Shown here piece by piece: positions 35,476 through 48,530 of a DNA stretch of 64,000 nucleotides. The position numbers and the translations under genes were made by a program. Source of the DNA: Daphnia pulex (Eukaryota; Arthropoda; Branchiopoda; Diplostraca; Daphniidae); the NCBI RefSeq assembly GCF_021134715.1, contig NC_060024.1, positions 8,804,001-8,868,000 on the forward strand, in the 5' to 3' direction. The first letter of the stretch is position 1. Each line of letters opens with the position of its first letter. The notes beneath the pieces were generated by a model. It worked only from the letters and a program-made list of their open reading frames with translations. It had not been told where the DNA came from and made no database searches.

Positions 35476-38400
35476 CTCAGGCCACACCGCATCAGCGCTG
35501 TTGCCCGCTCAATAGCAGCCCGAACGTTCCTCCAAGTTTGACATTACTCCCGAAATCATCGCATCATTCGTCCTCGTTAAAAGAGACGCGTGAAGTGTGG
35601 CCGTCTCGTTGCTGCGGCACGAACGGACCAGTGACAAAATCAGCAACAACAAACACGACTCGCAAGTGCCGAAAGAACTCGAGTAGCAGTGCGGTGGTAG
35701 CGGTTAGCGGCCAAGAAATAGCTCGATCGGACGAGTTGACCAAGAGTCGGGGCGGCGGCGGTGGTGGTGGTGGAGGTGTTGCGGACAGCCAGGGAAACCT
35801 GGACCCGCCACCGACCATTGTCAACAAGGCTTTGGCGGCACCCGGGCCGCCCCCGACGATTGGACAAGGTACCGATCTGGCGAATATAATCACTTCGGCT
35901 ACAGCCGTTGCGCCCAGATCGTCTCCCCCTAGCGGTGGTGGTAGAGGAACAACGCCTTCACTCAACGGGAACGCCACCATGGGGCTGCATCCGACAGCCC
36001 CAGGAGATCGAATGGATCTCGACTCACCTCCCATGGTTGTTCAAACTCCCGGCAAGACGCCCGAGTGGACAGCGACCACCACCACGGCCGAGGAATCAAG
36101 CCGTGAGGAGACCGAGGACAGCGTCCAGGACATGATCGATGTCATCAAGAGTATGGAAGTCGATCAGTGTACAGATATTGGTCTCACAGTGGCAGAGCAG
36201 CAGCTCCTGCGCGATGCGGCTGTTGCCGTCATGGAGGACGCTGCTACCCTTCCGGTCAGTGCGGGACAAACTGCTCCGGCCGTGATCGACAAGGAGGCTG
36301 AAGTGGAACGCCGGCTGGCCGAGGCTCGCACCAAACAGCAACAAATTGAAGCGAGATGCCAGACGCTGTTGAGGCGAGCCGGGCGACTCCAGTCGCGCCA
36401 CGTCGGCCGACACGTGGCCGACCAAGTGGCGCATTTTGTGACGTACGCCAAAGAGACCCTATCAATTGGGGCCAAAGGACGCGGTGGTCATCATGGTGCC
36501 GCTGGGTCCAATCTCTACGGATGGGCAGAAGATGGTCGGCTTCCGACGCGCGAAGAAGTCCGTAACATCCCAACGGCCACTTTAGTCAACCTTGTCAGTC
36601 GGCTCCAAGCTCCACCCGTTTCCTACCTGAGTAATCGGCGATATTTCGGTCTTACCAAACGCTCGACGGCTCCTTCCACTGGCCAGCTACAGCAGCAGCA
36701 TAGCACTAACAACAATCAAACAACAGGCCGGCAGTTGAGCAGTCAGATGGCTGAAACTTTGGAAGAGGTGGCCGGTTTGTGGGAGGCTCAACTTCGTTAC
36801 CTGCAGCGTCATGATGATCCGGACGCTACGGAAAGCAGTTCCGGTGGTGAAAGTGACGACGAAACGACGCCTCCTGCTGTTATCGAGCCGTTTTTGCCGA
36901 CCCCTACGTCTACCGTGACGAGTACCAGCAACGAAGCGGGAGGAATTCACGATGCTGCTGCAGCCGGTTCTGCTGCTGCCTCTACTTCCAGTCACGCAGG
37001 TTCAATTTCTACCCCAGTCAGTGGACCACCAACTCCGGCTCCCAAACCCGTCTCTACGTAAGTATTTACCTATTTACTGCGCACATTTTAGCAATCACAT
37101 ACACGCACAGGGATGATGGCGGCGGCGTTTCCAAGGTAAACGGATCCGAGTTACTTGGCAATTGCAACTAAGGAGAAGAAGAAGAAGAAGAAAGGCAACT
37201 AATAACATGTCTAGGCATTTTTGTGTTTGGTGTGGATCGATGAACCTGCCATCTTGGGTCGATGTTCGCCACTCCTTTGGCTTCGTTCGCTCTGCTTTTC
37301 TCACAAGGCGTTGCCAAGAAACGAAACTATTTTTATGTCATCTACTAGCATTACTTTGGATCAATACTCTTTTCAGCATCCGCTGTATCAATTTGGAAGA
37401 GTAATCCGTCGTCTATAGGAGAGACTAAACACACACAAATATATAATGTCAAATGTTTTATTGATTTTTGGTTCTCAGGTATCAGCGAGCTGCATGGAGA
37501 TGGGCGCGTGACCGGGCGGCAGTAGCGGCCAGGTGGTCTTGGTTACAGGCGCAAGTGTCGGATCTCGAGTACCGCATCCGCCAACACACGGATGTCTACC
37601 GGCAATTACGTGCAGCCAAAGGGCCCGTCCAATTCGCCCCAGCCAACGGACTCACCGGTAGTGCAACACCAACAACAACAACCAGCCCGGTCAAAGCGGA
37701 GCCCGGTAGTTGTAGCCCAGATGGAGCCGATGCGGATGCGACTGCTTCTTTACCTTCTTCATCCAGTCGAACTAGACCTTTGGTCAGCATGGCTGGAACC
37801 AGTGGCAGCAGCAGCAGCAGTAGCGGAGGATTCCGCCACCGTCGGTTGATAAGAGCGTCGCAAATTCAAGCGGGCAGCGGCCGTAAACCGAGTCGTCATT
37901 CGTCAACTGTGCGATGTTGCTGCGTCATGTCGCGTATCTACACGCCGTGCGTGCTGTGCAATGGCAAGAACAACTATTTGCTGCCGGTAGATCCGGATGG
38001 CATGACTCTGAGAGAGCGAATCGGCCTGACGGACCGGGGTTTCCATCCAGTTCTCTCGTTGCCGCAAGACATTCCGCTCAGCGCCCACGTGGATTCGCTA
38101 CTCAAGTCTGGCGACTGGCGACCTCCGCCACCACCAACGTCGTCGCACCAAACTCCGCGCGGAAACATCAACAACCGACGTTCCAGCTCGAAGGCGACGC
38201 AGGAAGACGACGCTTTGCTGCTGCCGGCCAAACGCAAATCCAATAACAAGAGGAAGAGCAAGGCGGCCGATGGCGTCAGTGAAGACGGCAAATTGGATAG
38301 GAGAAAGGCGTTGATGAAGCGAAGGAAACGCTCGGCTTTGTCGACTGATGTCCAGGATGAAGACAGCGCCTCCTTCCCGTCATCGCCCTACGACACGGGC

Positions 38401-39600
38401 AGCGTTCCATCAACGCCCGGGCGGCCGGGAAATCATCGTAACGAGCGGAGTTCCGTCTTCCAAGATCTGATGCGACGCCGGACCTCTTACGATATCGACA
38501 ATATTGTCATTCCTTACAGCATGGCTGCCACGACGCGTGTTGAGAGGCTTCAATACAAGGAGATCCAGACGCCCAAATGGCGCGCAGTCGACGAAGAAGA
38601 ATTGGCGGCTGCCCAGGTAAATTTGTCTCCAAATTTTGTGATTCTCTTCAAATTTTAATCAATTTTTTTATCCTTGGCGTTTGTAGGAATTGTTGGAAGA
38701 GGTTGAGGATGTGAGCGAAGAAGCCTGCATCGCCCGTCACGATCGCTCCGAGTTGGAAGAACGGCGCAAATTTATGAGCTATTTGAAACAACCGGCAGGA
38801 GTGACGAGAGGCCGTCGCCGAGTCGATCAGATTGATCGACTCGACAGTCGAGCTGATCAGAGTTCTGGTGCCAATACGCCCGATCCAATGTCACCTATGG
38901 GATCCAAAGCCACTGACGGTCCGATGATGGATGTCGACCTTCCCACCGATGTAGATGGCGAACGTGTAGCCACTGCCGACACGTCGACAGCTGACGGATC
39001 GTTTACAGCTTCTGCCATCAAAGAACGTCGTAGGACTGCATCACTGACAAAAAGGGATTCCAGTGTCTGGAAGTTTGTCCAAGACGACAATTCCGGCATG
39101 TCGTGGGAAATGGACGAGGTGAGTTTCCATGTTTCACTTTTGCATGTGATTTTTCACGCAGCGATGACAAATGCTTTTATCTAAAATGTTGTTTTCTTCT
39201 CTCCTATCAGCAGTTTTACACAGTGGCTCCTTACGAACCTCGCCTCTTCCCTCTACCGGACAGCGTTTTCGAGCAGCTGGTTGAGGAGATGCCCCCGGAG
39301 GAAGACGATGAGTTGGCATCTTCGGAAGGGGCGGTCCAACGTGCAGGCAAACGAGAAGCTCGATCATCGGAATGTGGCGGGGTTGCTGCCGGCGGTGTTG
39401 GAGGAGGAGTGCCGGTCGTTATACCTTCAGGAGCCACACCGACGACCACGACGTCTTCTGTGGACGACGAAGCTGTTACTTTTGTCTCTGAATCGACGAG
39501 CTCACCTGGCGCCGACGATCTGGACGTCGACGACGAGGATCCCAACGATCCCGAATGGGAAGGAAGCCAGGGTAGCGCTCCCAGGAGCAAGAAAAGATAA
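35268..39600 (+). CDS. KANSL1: KAT8 regulatory NSL complex subunit 1 (PEHE domain)
   Basis: Four exons: 35268-37057, 37479-38616, 38687-39118 and 39211-39600. Phases 2, 0 and 0 close, giving 1249 aa if the first in-frame ATG is used (about 1185 from 35460). Residues about 270-400 are a helical region (DMIDVIKSMEVDQ, VERRLAEARTKQQQIEARCQ). Exon 2 opens with a coiled coil (WARDRAAVAARWSWLQAQVS) and a Cys-rich KANSL1 stretch (RCCCVMSRIYTPCVLCNGKN). The PEHE domain at about 931-1010 reads SYDIDNIVIPYSMAATTRVE, LQYKEIQTPKWRAVDEEEL. PEHE domains of MSL1 and KANSL1 bind and position MOF/KAT8, and KANSL1 scaffolds the NSL complex with WDR5 and KANSL2. The last intron ends in a NAGNAG acceptor. Low-complexity Ser/Thr/Gly and polyQ tracts are frequent. 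Confidence 0.92.
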
Positions 39601-41304
39601 CCAACATCGTCACTCTCCAAAACAACAAATTTCGTAGAAGCGAATTGCTAATTCCCCCCCAATATAAATTCCCTTCTTTCACAGAACTACGTAGTATGTC
39701 GTAAACAAGCAAAAACAAAAACAAAAAAATAGTTAACTTCCTTAATCGTAGTAACAAGATGGCGGTTGATTTAATTTTTTTTTTTTTAGCTCTTCGAGTA
39801 CATACACGGAAGAAAAAGACTGAGTATGTGTGATAGAATTTATACATAGAAAGAATGAGAGAGAGAAAGAAAGTAAAAGGTCATTGTAACGTGATTCACA
39901 ATATTTGCTGTAAATAGTCGCGCAAGGAATTGAAAAAACAAACAAAAAAAATGGATGATTATGTTTGGTTGTCTTGTCACACCGATCTGTTGGCGCAACC
40001 TTTATCCGTTTACTCCTCCCCCAAATGTGTGTTTTTTTTTATGATTATTATTTTTTTTTGTTTCCCGTGCTATATAATTGTCAAAGTCACACATCCAATT
40101 CTGTTTCCATGTTTACACCTGCTCCCCCTTTTTATTATCTTTTTTTTTCCTCCAAAAACAACAACACAAAAAAAACAGAATTTCGGATCGAATTGCGGGA
40201 AAGAAAAGAGTAACAATTAATTCTGGGGCTCTTTCTGCATGGGTTCTTTTGTCACTTAGTTTCAACTCTTTATATCGTTCGAAATTATGAACAGGGAGAG
40301 GACAAACGACTCCCGTCGAACAACTGATTATAAATATTTAACCAAGTTCATATTTTTTTTTTCCCCTTCTTATGTGGATTGAATTTCTTTCATGCTGTTC
40401 TTTTCCGTCTTGGTCCACGTCTCCTCATCAATGTATAAATATCATACTATTTCTCTCTCGTTTCTCCTCCTCCCCACTCTTGGCATTCATGTTTTTTTTT
40501 TCTTCCTGAAAAAACTACAACAAAAAAAATACAGTTCTCCCAGAATGTTCACACACATACGCAGTGTAGATAAAAGATAAAGAACTGTTTAAAGTTTATT
40601 TATTTAAGACGACGTAAAATTATGTAAGAGAGAGAGAAAAAAAGACGTATGGCGACGTTGTCTTGATGGGAAAAAACGTGTCTAGTTTTGGAAGGCTCTT
40701 GGAAATGAGGGCAATGAACGTGTGCCGAGTCTTCAGGGACATTGGTGAATGAAAGGCATCCACATGAATGTGGATGTACCGGAAATCAGTTTTGTAGAGT
40801 GTTGGAAAAGATGACAGGATAAAAATCTACTGTCACTTAAAGGGGTAAACGAATTAAATTGGGGGTAGGGTCATTGAGTACGTGAGCTTTTTCTTTTCCG
40901 GATAGCCTCGAATAGTGCGTGACAGCCTCCAACTGTTACATCATTTTTTGGTAGCCTTCAAGCCCCAGAGTATAGTACGTAACGGTCTGCAGAGTCAGCG
41001 CCATCGCAGAAGACGTGGGTAAAATACGCGGGACGTTTTGAGGGCACTGTCGATAGTTCTTACTCTGCAATTTTCCTACACATCTGGCACAATTGAGTGG
41101 TAAATGAGTTCAAGGAGAGCTATGCGGAATTGGAGTTATCATGTTTACGTGTTTGTGCAGTGTTATTTTGCATCGTTTCGCCATTCCGAGTAACCTAATA
41201 GGAGTGCGTCGACAAGGGTGGACTCTAGCGGCTGGCGGGAAAAGCTTTTAGCGTGGTGCCGATAGCGGTCGTTTTCGAGGTCTAGAAAATAGTGTGTATA
41301 AAAT
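39601..41304. other. KANSL1 3' UTR and cyclin T promoter
   Basis: AT-rich with long poly-T and poly-A runs in the first kilobase, typical of the 3' UTRs here. A CTCF-like motif ACTCTAGCGG is at 41222-41231, 74 bp before the cyclin T start codon. No gene seen. Confidence 0.5.
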
Positions 41305-44300
41305 ATGGCTGCCTCGATGGAGGGTAAGTGGGTTTTTACAAAAGAACAATTACAAAATACTCCTTCCCGAAGATGCAACATCGACTACGACAAGGAAATC
41401 TTTTACCGGCAACAGGCGGCAACATTAATTCAAGAAATGGGTCAAAGATTACAAGTGTAAGTGTTTCAAGTCGGAAGTTGTTCTCTTCGCACCCCGAACA
41501 CATTCTTACGTTATCACACATTGGTCGTATTTTGGATTTTAACCATAATGATGCGTGCTTGAACATTTCTGACATCGATTTATCGCTTGCAACAAAAGGT
41601 ATGGAGTCAAATCACACTGGTTTCTCTGTTTTTTAGGACACAACTGTGCATCAACACAGCCATCGTCTATGTGCACCGGTTCTACATGTTCCATTCCTTC
41701 AACAAGTTCCATCGAAATCCAATCTCTTCCTGTGCTCTCTTCCTAGCCGCCAAAGTTGAGGAACAGCCCAGAAAGTTGGAACATGTCATTAGGGTTGCAC
41801 ACATGATTCTCTACAAGGATCAGCGAAACTTGGACATCAACTCTGAGGTATCAAATTCTCATACAAACCATTGTACATTCAAACATCATATTCATTCATT
41901 GTTTTGTTTACGTTATCTTCCAGCAATACATTGAACAAGCTCAAGAGCTGATAAACAATGAAAATATCCTTCTCCAGACTCTTGGCTTTGATGTCGCCAT
42001 TGACCACCCTCACACACAAGTGCTCAAGTGTTGTCAGCATCTATTTAGAGGTAGGTTTTTTCGCTCAAGCTCAAAAGCCCTAGTCGCTTAACTGTAATGT
42101 CATTCTTTGGCTTTCGTTTCTTAGCATCTTCAAGCAAGGACATGGCTCAGACCTCCTACTTCATGGCCACTAATAGGTAACTATAATTTTGTAAATGCCC
42201 AACTTGTGTTGTTCCTGGAGTAACTAGAGGTGTCATGTTGTGGTAGTTTGCACCTGACCACCATGTGCCTCCAGTACAAGCCCACTGTAGTGGCCTGTGT
42301 TTGCATCCACCTGGTGTGCAAATGGTTCAACTTTGAGGTAATAACAAAATTGCACAATTCAAAATGTTATCTAACTGCCTCGTTAACAACTCTTACAATT
42401 GAACACCGTAGATCCCACAGAGTGCCGAGGGTAAAGATTGGTTTACGTACGTTGACAAAACGGTGACGTTAGAAATGTTGGACGAATTGACCGTTGAATT
42501 TCTGGCGATTTTCAATAAATGCCCGTCGAGACTGCGGAAACGAGTGATGCAACAACCTGGAGTCAATGCTTCTGCCATGACATCGTCGGACAAGAGTGCA
42601 TCCGGTAGTAGTAGCAAAGACGCGTCATCAAGCCATCCAGATGCTCACAAGGTCAGGAATGAATCTTCCGGAAGCAGCAGCGGAAGCGCTGCTCCCAAAC
42701 CAGGTAACGATTGAAAAGTTAAATTGGTTGAGATAAATGCTTGATTTGAGCATGTGTTACAGGCGAGAGAGTTCCTCGGCCACATGACCAAAGAAGAGAC
42801 AAGACTGGCGCCCTCGTCCCTCCTTCTAGTTCGACGGCCAGCGTTCCTGCTGGCCACCGTCCATCTTCGAACAGTGGTCATCCTCCTTCACATTCGAATC
42901 GACCTCCGGAAAGTGCGGGGAGTGGTGGTGGTGGTGCAGCTGCTGGCGGTCATCATCACCATCATCACCACCAACAGCAGCAACAACTTCACCAACAACA
43001 ACTACAGGCAGGACAGGGCCGACCTCCACATCCTCACCAACGGTCGAGTTCTGGTTCTATGAAAGATCCAAAACAGCCTACTGGAAGCAACAGCAGTAAT
43101 ACATCTCACTCTTCATCTTCTCAACAACATCACCAACAGCAGCAGCAACAACAACATCAACAGCAAAGGTTGCAGCAACAACCTGTTCCACCGAGTACAT
43201 CGTCGTCACAGGTATGATTAATTTTCACATACTCATTATGCTCAGAATATTTTAAATGTATTTAATCAACGTTGTTCAGAGAAAACCGGTCCCTCCGAGT
43301 TCAGTTTCCAGCAATAAAGTTCAGCAGCCGTCGAGTGGCGGTAGCAGCAGTGGTAGTTTATTTTCTCCTCCTCGGATCGACCAACAACAACCCGAGCGAA
43401 AGCCGAACGATATCAGTAGTAGTAGTAGGAACAATAAGCCATCGACATCGGCCTTTGGTCAAGATTGGCCCGGCAATGGTAGCCTAGTCGGAATGAGCAG
43501 CTCAACGGCATCCAGTCAGCAAACGCAAATGAATCTTACTGCATCGCTAGGCTTCAATCTCGATATAGACATTTGCGAAGACCAGGACTCTACATGGGAT
43601 ATTAACTACGGCCTGGAACCCAACAGTCTGCTCGGATCTCCCAATGCGGCGATCGAATCCATGTTGATGAACACCACTCCTGGAGAGGGTGCCAGCACGA
43701 GTGGGTTCCAAATGAAGCAGCAGCATCAGAGCCTTTTTAGTATGCTGGCGCCATCACCTAAACTCCAACAGCCTGTGCAGCAACAGCATCATCCGACCAA
43801 TCCGCAGCTTCCTTCTACGCCTCAGCCGCAAATTACTCCTCAGCAAGTTCAACAGCAGCAGCCGCAGCTGCAACAGCCGCCACAGCTAGTTCAACAGCCC
43901 TCATTTCGTGAAAGTTTGTTTGATCTAGGGTTAGATAATGAACCCTTCTCTAGCGTCAAGACTGAAGACGCCATGGCTTGCATCGAGATCAAGAGCACAC
44001 CTGCAGCAGAAGTCGTAGTTTCTGCGCCCACTGATGGTGGCGATGAAGTTGATCCATCTTCGGGAAAGAAAAAGAAGAAGGATAAGAAGAAGCACAAAAA
44101 CAAGGATAAAGACCGCGAAGGCAAAGAGAAGGAGAAGAAACACAAGCACAAACATAAAGAGAAGGACAAGGAGAAGGTGCGCGAAAAAGAAAAGTTCAAA
44201 GAAGCTGCGGATGGTTCCCGGATCAAGATCGCCGGAGTGAGCCAGTCGCCAGTTGGAGATCAGGCGACGTCGATCAAACCTGTTTTAAAAATCAAAATTC

Positions 44301-45205
44301 CTAAGGGGCGTATCGAAGGTGATGTTCCTACAACCCCAACCAACGGATCCAGCGATAGTCAGCAGCCCTTGCCGGCAGCTTCGCCCATGGCACCTGGTGG
44401 TGGACTCAAGATCAAAATAAGCCGGGAAATGATCAGCAGCAATAATAGCAAAGAAAAGGAAAGCAGTAGGAAGCGATCCAGCACAACCAGCAGCTCGTCG
44501 CTGAACAAGACATCCCTTCCGTCGGCCAAACAACCTAAAATGGAAGCCATACCACAACAACAACAATTACCGCAGCAACAGCAGCTGCATCATCCTCAAC
44601 CTCCTCATCATCAGCACCACCAACAGCAGCAGCAGCAGCATCAACAACATCAGCAGTTTCAATCTGCTGGCTCGGCTGGGCGTCCTCATCACGAACGTAA
44701 CGGGTCGTCGTCGAACGTAGCTCCGGAAGAGAATCGCCAACGTAGTCATTCGGCTCATCGAAGCTCATCCACCAACATGAACAAGGTAGGCCATTCGTCC
44801 ATGCAGACGTTTTCGGCTCCTACTGCTAGTACGTCCTCCTCCGGTCCGTCGTCCGCTGCCGCTTCCGCCGCCAATGCCGCTGCTGCTGCCGCCGCCAATG
44901 CCGCGAACGCCTACAACCGTGCAGCGGGCGGTTTTCCCTCCTTTGCTCCCACTTATCCTCCACCAGGGTCTATGCCACCGATGGGTCATCCTCCCTTCTA
45001 TAACCCTTTCCCGCCCGCTTATCCTCCATACCACATGTACGCACCGTATCAGCAAGGGCCCCCGATGCCACCAATGATGAACAATCATATTCACGCAGCT
45101 CCTATTCCGCCTTCAATGGCCACTGGAGTATCGGCCGGCATGCCTCCTCTACCTCGAGAGCCTCCCCCTCAAGTACCCCCTCCGCCTCCTCCTCAGCCAC
45201 ACTAG
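41305..45205 (+). CDS. CycT: Cyclin T, P-TEFb subunit
   Basis: Eight exons: 41305-41456, 41637-41847, 41924-42050, 42125-42176, 42247-42337, 42412-42703, 42763-43211 and 43280-45205. All phases close, giving 1099 aa. Two cyclin boxes occupy about residues 10-270: [103 protein letters not shown]. The remainder is disordered: a seven-His run with polyQ at about residues 370-376, a Lys/His/Glu/Asp-rich block at about 721-765, polyQ, polyA and a Pro-rich C-terminus. Cyclin T with CDK9 phosphorylates RNA polymerase II, DSIF and NELF to release paused polymerase. His-rich cyclin T tails are known to promote condensates and CTD binding. The very short exon 4 (52 nt) is easily missed. Confidence 0.95.
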
Positions 45206-47752
45206 TGTCACGACAACAACAGCGACTCAAAATTTGTTGTTTGCAATTAACCCTCCAAGCCCTATCCATAAGCCAATTTGTTTTTCTTTTTTTTTTGTAA
45301 CTTTTGGTAGGGTGTGGAGGTGTAACATGATAGGGTGTACCAAATAAAACTCTTTTTTTTTTTCTTAGCGCCATTTTATGTGATAAAAGGAATGTCGAAA
45401 TATATCTTTCTACCAATTCAAACATTTACGAAGAATTTTTTGGAAAAATTCTTTGCTTCACGTAGACACGGGAGTTCCACATGTTTAAAGGGTTTATACC
45501 CAAAGCTTTTTTCCAATCAATGTTCGAGGAAATTTTGGATTTCTTTCCCAGGGTTTAGAAATATTGTAATGAAGCATTGCGTAGTTTTCTAGCGAGGAAG
45601 GACAAGTTCGTCTAATCGAATTGAGTTGTCATGGAATAAATGTTTGGATGATTCCATTTCTGCACAAATGACGTTTCCAATGTTTGTAACATGTTATCGT
45701 CGTTTAATCCAGTAATTTTTTTAATGCTGGCGCAAAAGCTAAAAAAGTAGATAAAGCTGGATAAGATAAGATAAATTTTGGCATTCCTTAAATCATACTA
45801 AGATGGCATCAAGAACTTTGTTTGGTACTTCCTAGATTAGATTGAAAACGTTACGCTCTCCAATTAAGCATCGTTCATTTAATTCCGGCTATTTTTTGGG
45901 GGGCATTTTCGTTTTGTGAAGAGTTTATGGTACGATTTCTTCTCTGACTAGCCCATCTCTCCGATTCATTTCCTTGTACATTATATATTAACTAAAGCGA
46001 AGATGTGAGCTGTCGTACTGGAAAAGAAACCATAAACTTTCTTGTGTGCTCCTTCCACTGACGCCCCCAAGACCCTTCTACTCTCGAGGCAACAATTTTC
46101 CTCCATAACTTTTTTTTTGTTGCTTATTTGATTTTTTCCTCAAAAGACAAAAAAAAAAGAATGAAGCATGTGATGCCGTGAATTCAAAACGGAGTTTTTT
46201 AATTATTATTATTCCTTTTTTCACTTCATACTATTACTGCTGCTTAATTTATAACTCAATCTCTTAAAAGAAAGAACGAGTTACGTTTTTGTTTTTTTGG
46301 GGGGGAGGTTTATTTGCGTATTTCTTCCTTCTATCATGTGGCTGAAGTCCTCTATTTATTTAGTTATAAATTTGCAGATGGCCATCGGCCTGGCCATGCC
46401 TGATTGGTTTCTGCCTCAATGACGGTCCCCTTCTTTCCCCTTCCGGACACACAACATCCAAATGACTCCTTCGGTTTGATGTCGGATTGTCCGAGATTTT
46501 TTTTTTTTTTTAGAAAAAAAAAGTTAAAAAGAAACATAACGAAAGAAAAAAAAAAACACATAACAAACATGATAAAAAAAAACAAAAAAACAATATGGGA
46601 TCAACTGTTAAAGACATTTTCTCGTTGAAGGGAGAAAACGAAATATTCCGAATTTTGTTTTAATAATTTTCAGAATTGCGTGGATTGTTTAGACTAATTT
46701 GATAGTAAATATAGGGAAGAAAAACTGAGAAAAAGAATTTAACTTTGTGTGTCTCTTAAGGAAAAGAAAACAAAAAAAAAAGTCACGGCCTTTAGTATGT
46801 TTGTATCCTCACTCGTTCTGATTTTTCACATTGGTGAAATGAACTTTTGTTTTTCAGTTTCGTGCTATGTTTGATTGAACTGTGTCCTGATTGGCTCATT
46901 GTCTTAAAAAAAACGGGCGGATGTATCCGAAACGTGTCACTTATCCCTTGTCTCGCCTCGAAATTTCTAGGAAAACAAATCTCCCTCCCTTTTCTTCTTC
47001 ACATTTGTGTTTTTTGGTCTTTTTTGTTTATTTTTTTATTTTTTTTTTGTAAAAAGGAACAACCATATTCAAGAGTTGGTAATAGTTAATTGTATATAAG
47101 TGTATCACAACCGACCGCCTCTTGATAATTTTGGTGGCGATTAATCAGAAATGTTTGCAACATTTGCAAGTTGAAATAAACTTTTGTGTGCGTATGTAGG
47201 TTATGTTTGATGAATATGAGATCCTATGAGTTGTGAATGGGTGTTAAAATAACGACGAGAAGAAGAAAATACACTCGCGAAGTTTGTCTTGTAGTCAGCA
47301 TTAATCTGTATTAATTGAAATATAGAAAATTATTTTATTTTTCCTTTTGTCTTGCCACACTCACAACAATAACTTCATTGTTCATTCTTGTTATGATTTC
47401 TTCAATGTTACGATTATCAGGTGATTATTACCGCATTTAGGGGTGGTCCGATTCAAGGAAGTCCAGTAAAACTTCTGGATCCTAGAAGATGGAAGCGAAC
47501 AAGCGACGCTATGTTACCCTTGTGGCCAAAAGGGTAGACAAAAAATTAGAATACTGACATTAAAGCTTCTTTTATATTGATTTATCAAATTATGTACAAT
47601 AACTGAAATTCTTTTAGTCTTTAAAATTTTGAATATTTCATCTAGGCTTTAATCTGTACATAAGCTAAAAATGTTTAGTAAAAAAATAAGTTGAGTCTCA
47701 AAAGAACCGATTTAATGATTTATAGGAAAATAGTTTGCTTAGATGCTGCTGG
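45206..47752. other. Cyclin T 3' UTR and intergenic region
   Basis: AT-rich with many A and T runs and several AATAAA words. The first good one is at 45343-45348, 140 bp after the stop. Near 47435-47560 begins the copy of a sequence that also flanks the MFSD6-like gene (compare 48755-48800). No gene seen. Confidence 0.5.
45343..45348 (+). other. Polyadenylation signal candidate for cyclin T
   Basis: AATAAA 140 bp after the stop codon, followed by a T-rich downstream element. Other AATAAA words lie further on, so a longer UTR is possible. Confidence 0.4.
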
Positions 47753-48530
47753 CTACAAAAAGACTAACGCACTATACGGACGTTGAATGTCACTGAATTT
47801 CTTCAACCTTCCCGTTTCAAAAAATTTTAAAATTGAGTAGAGGAATCCAGTGAGGAAATAAGCGACGAAAATGCGGAAAACCACTCGCTGGCCTAACGCT
47901 CCGATTCCAGCCCCTAAATCACCCAGTGAGTCATCAATTATTAAAGCAATAAAGAGTTGATAATCCTTAAACTTCTTCATATAGGGTCGTCACAGATCTA
48001 TAGTCCAAAGTAGGTCGCTGAAATCAATCCTTGAATGGAAGTCGCAGTGGATGTCGTCCCAAGTTGGGTTCCATAGATCATAAAAGATGTCATTGGTAGA
48101 ATACCAGAAATGGCTTCAATAGACTCGTATACGAGACACAAGTTCGGGTTGGAGATGTTTGTTGTTGTTGAGACTCACTTGGAATTAAAAGCAACTACTT
48201 AAACTCAATATATCGAATTCGAAACATACCTAAGATCAGACGTGCGGAGAAGGTAAAAAGGCTAAAGACGAAAAATGGTATCCGCGATAACAGAAGCAGT
48301 AGAATTGCTGTTAAACAAGAGATGGTGACCGTCAGTCGGTCAGTCCCATTAAAAACCTGACCCCACCAATTTCTTCCAAGAAAAATCGAACAAATATTTC
48401 CCGTGCATACCACCAAGAATCATGTATAAAGAATTTTTATCTAATTGTGCAATAAGCGGCTTTCAAACATTTTTACCCGAGGTGATGCAAACGGCAAGTA
48501 GAACGTCCAGCTCGTTATAAAAAATTTCAC
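47753..48530 (-). pseudogene. Decayed partial copy of the MFSD6-like transporter
   Basis: Matches the last four exons of the neighbouring intact gene at 49195-51741, in the same orientation and order. 48416-48195 resembles exon 5 (RLTVTISCLTAILLLLLSR against LSVTISCLAAIPILLLSE). 48170-48000 resembles exon 6 (LCLVYESIEAISG; GTQLGTTSTATSIQGLIS). 47940-47760 resembles the last exon (RVVFRIFVAYFLTGFLY). The end of exon 4 survives near 48490-48512 (ELDVLLAV). The exon-6 donor is lost: TTTGGACTATAG runs into a stop instead of /gtaagt. The last exon has an internal deletion and its C-terminus differs. The N-terminal two thirds of the transporter is absent. Confidence 0.75.
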
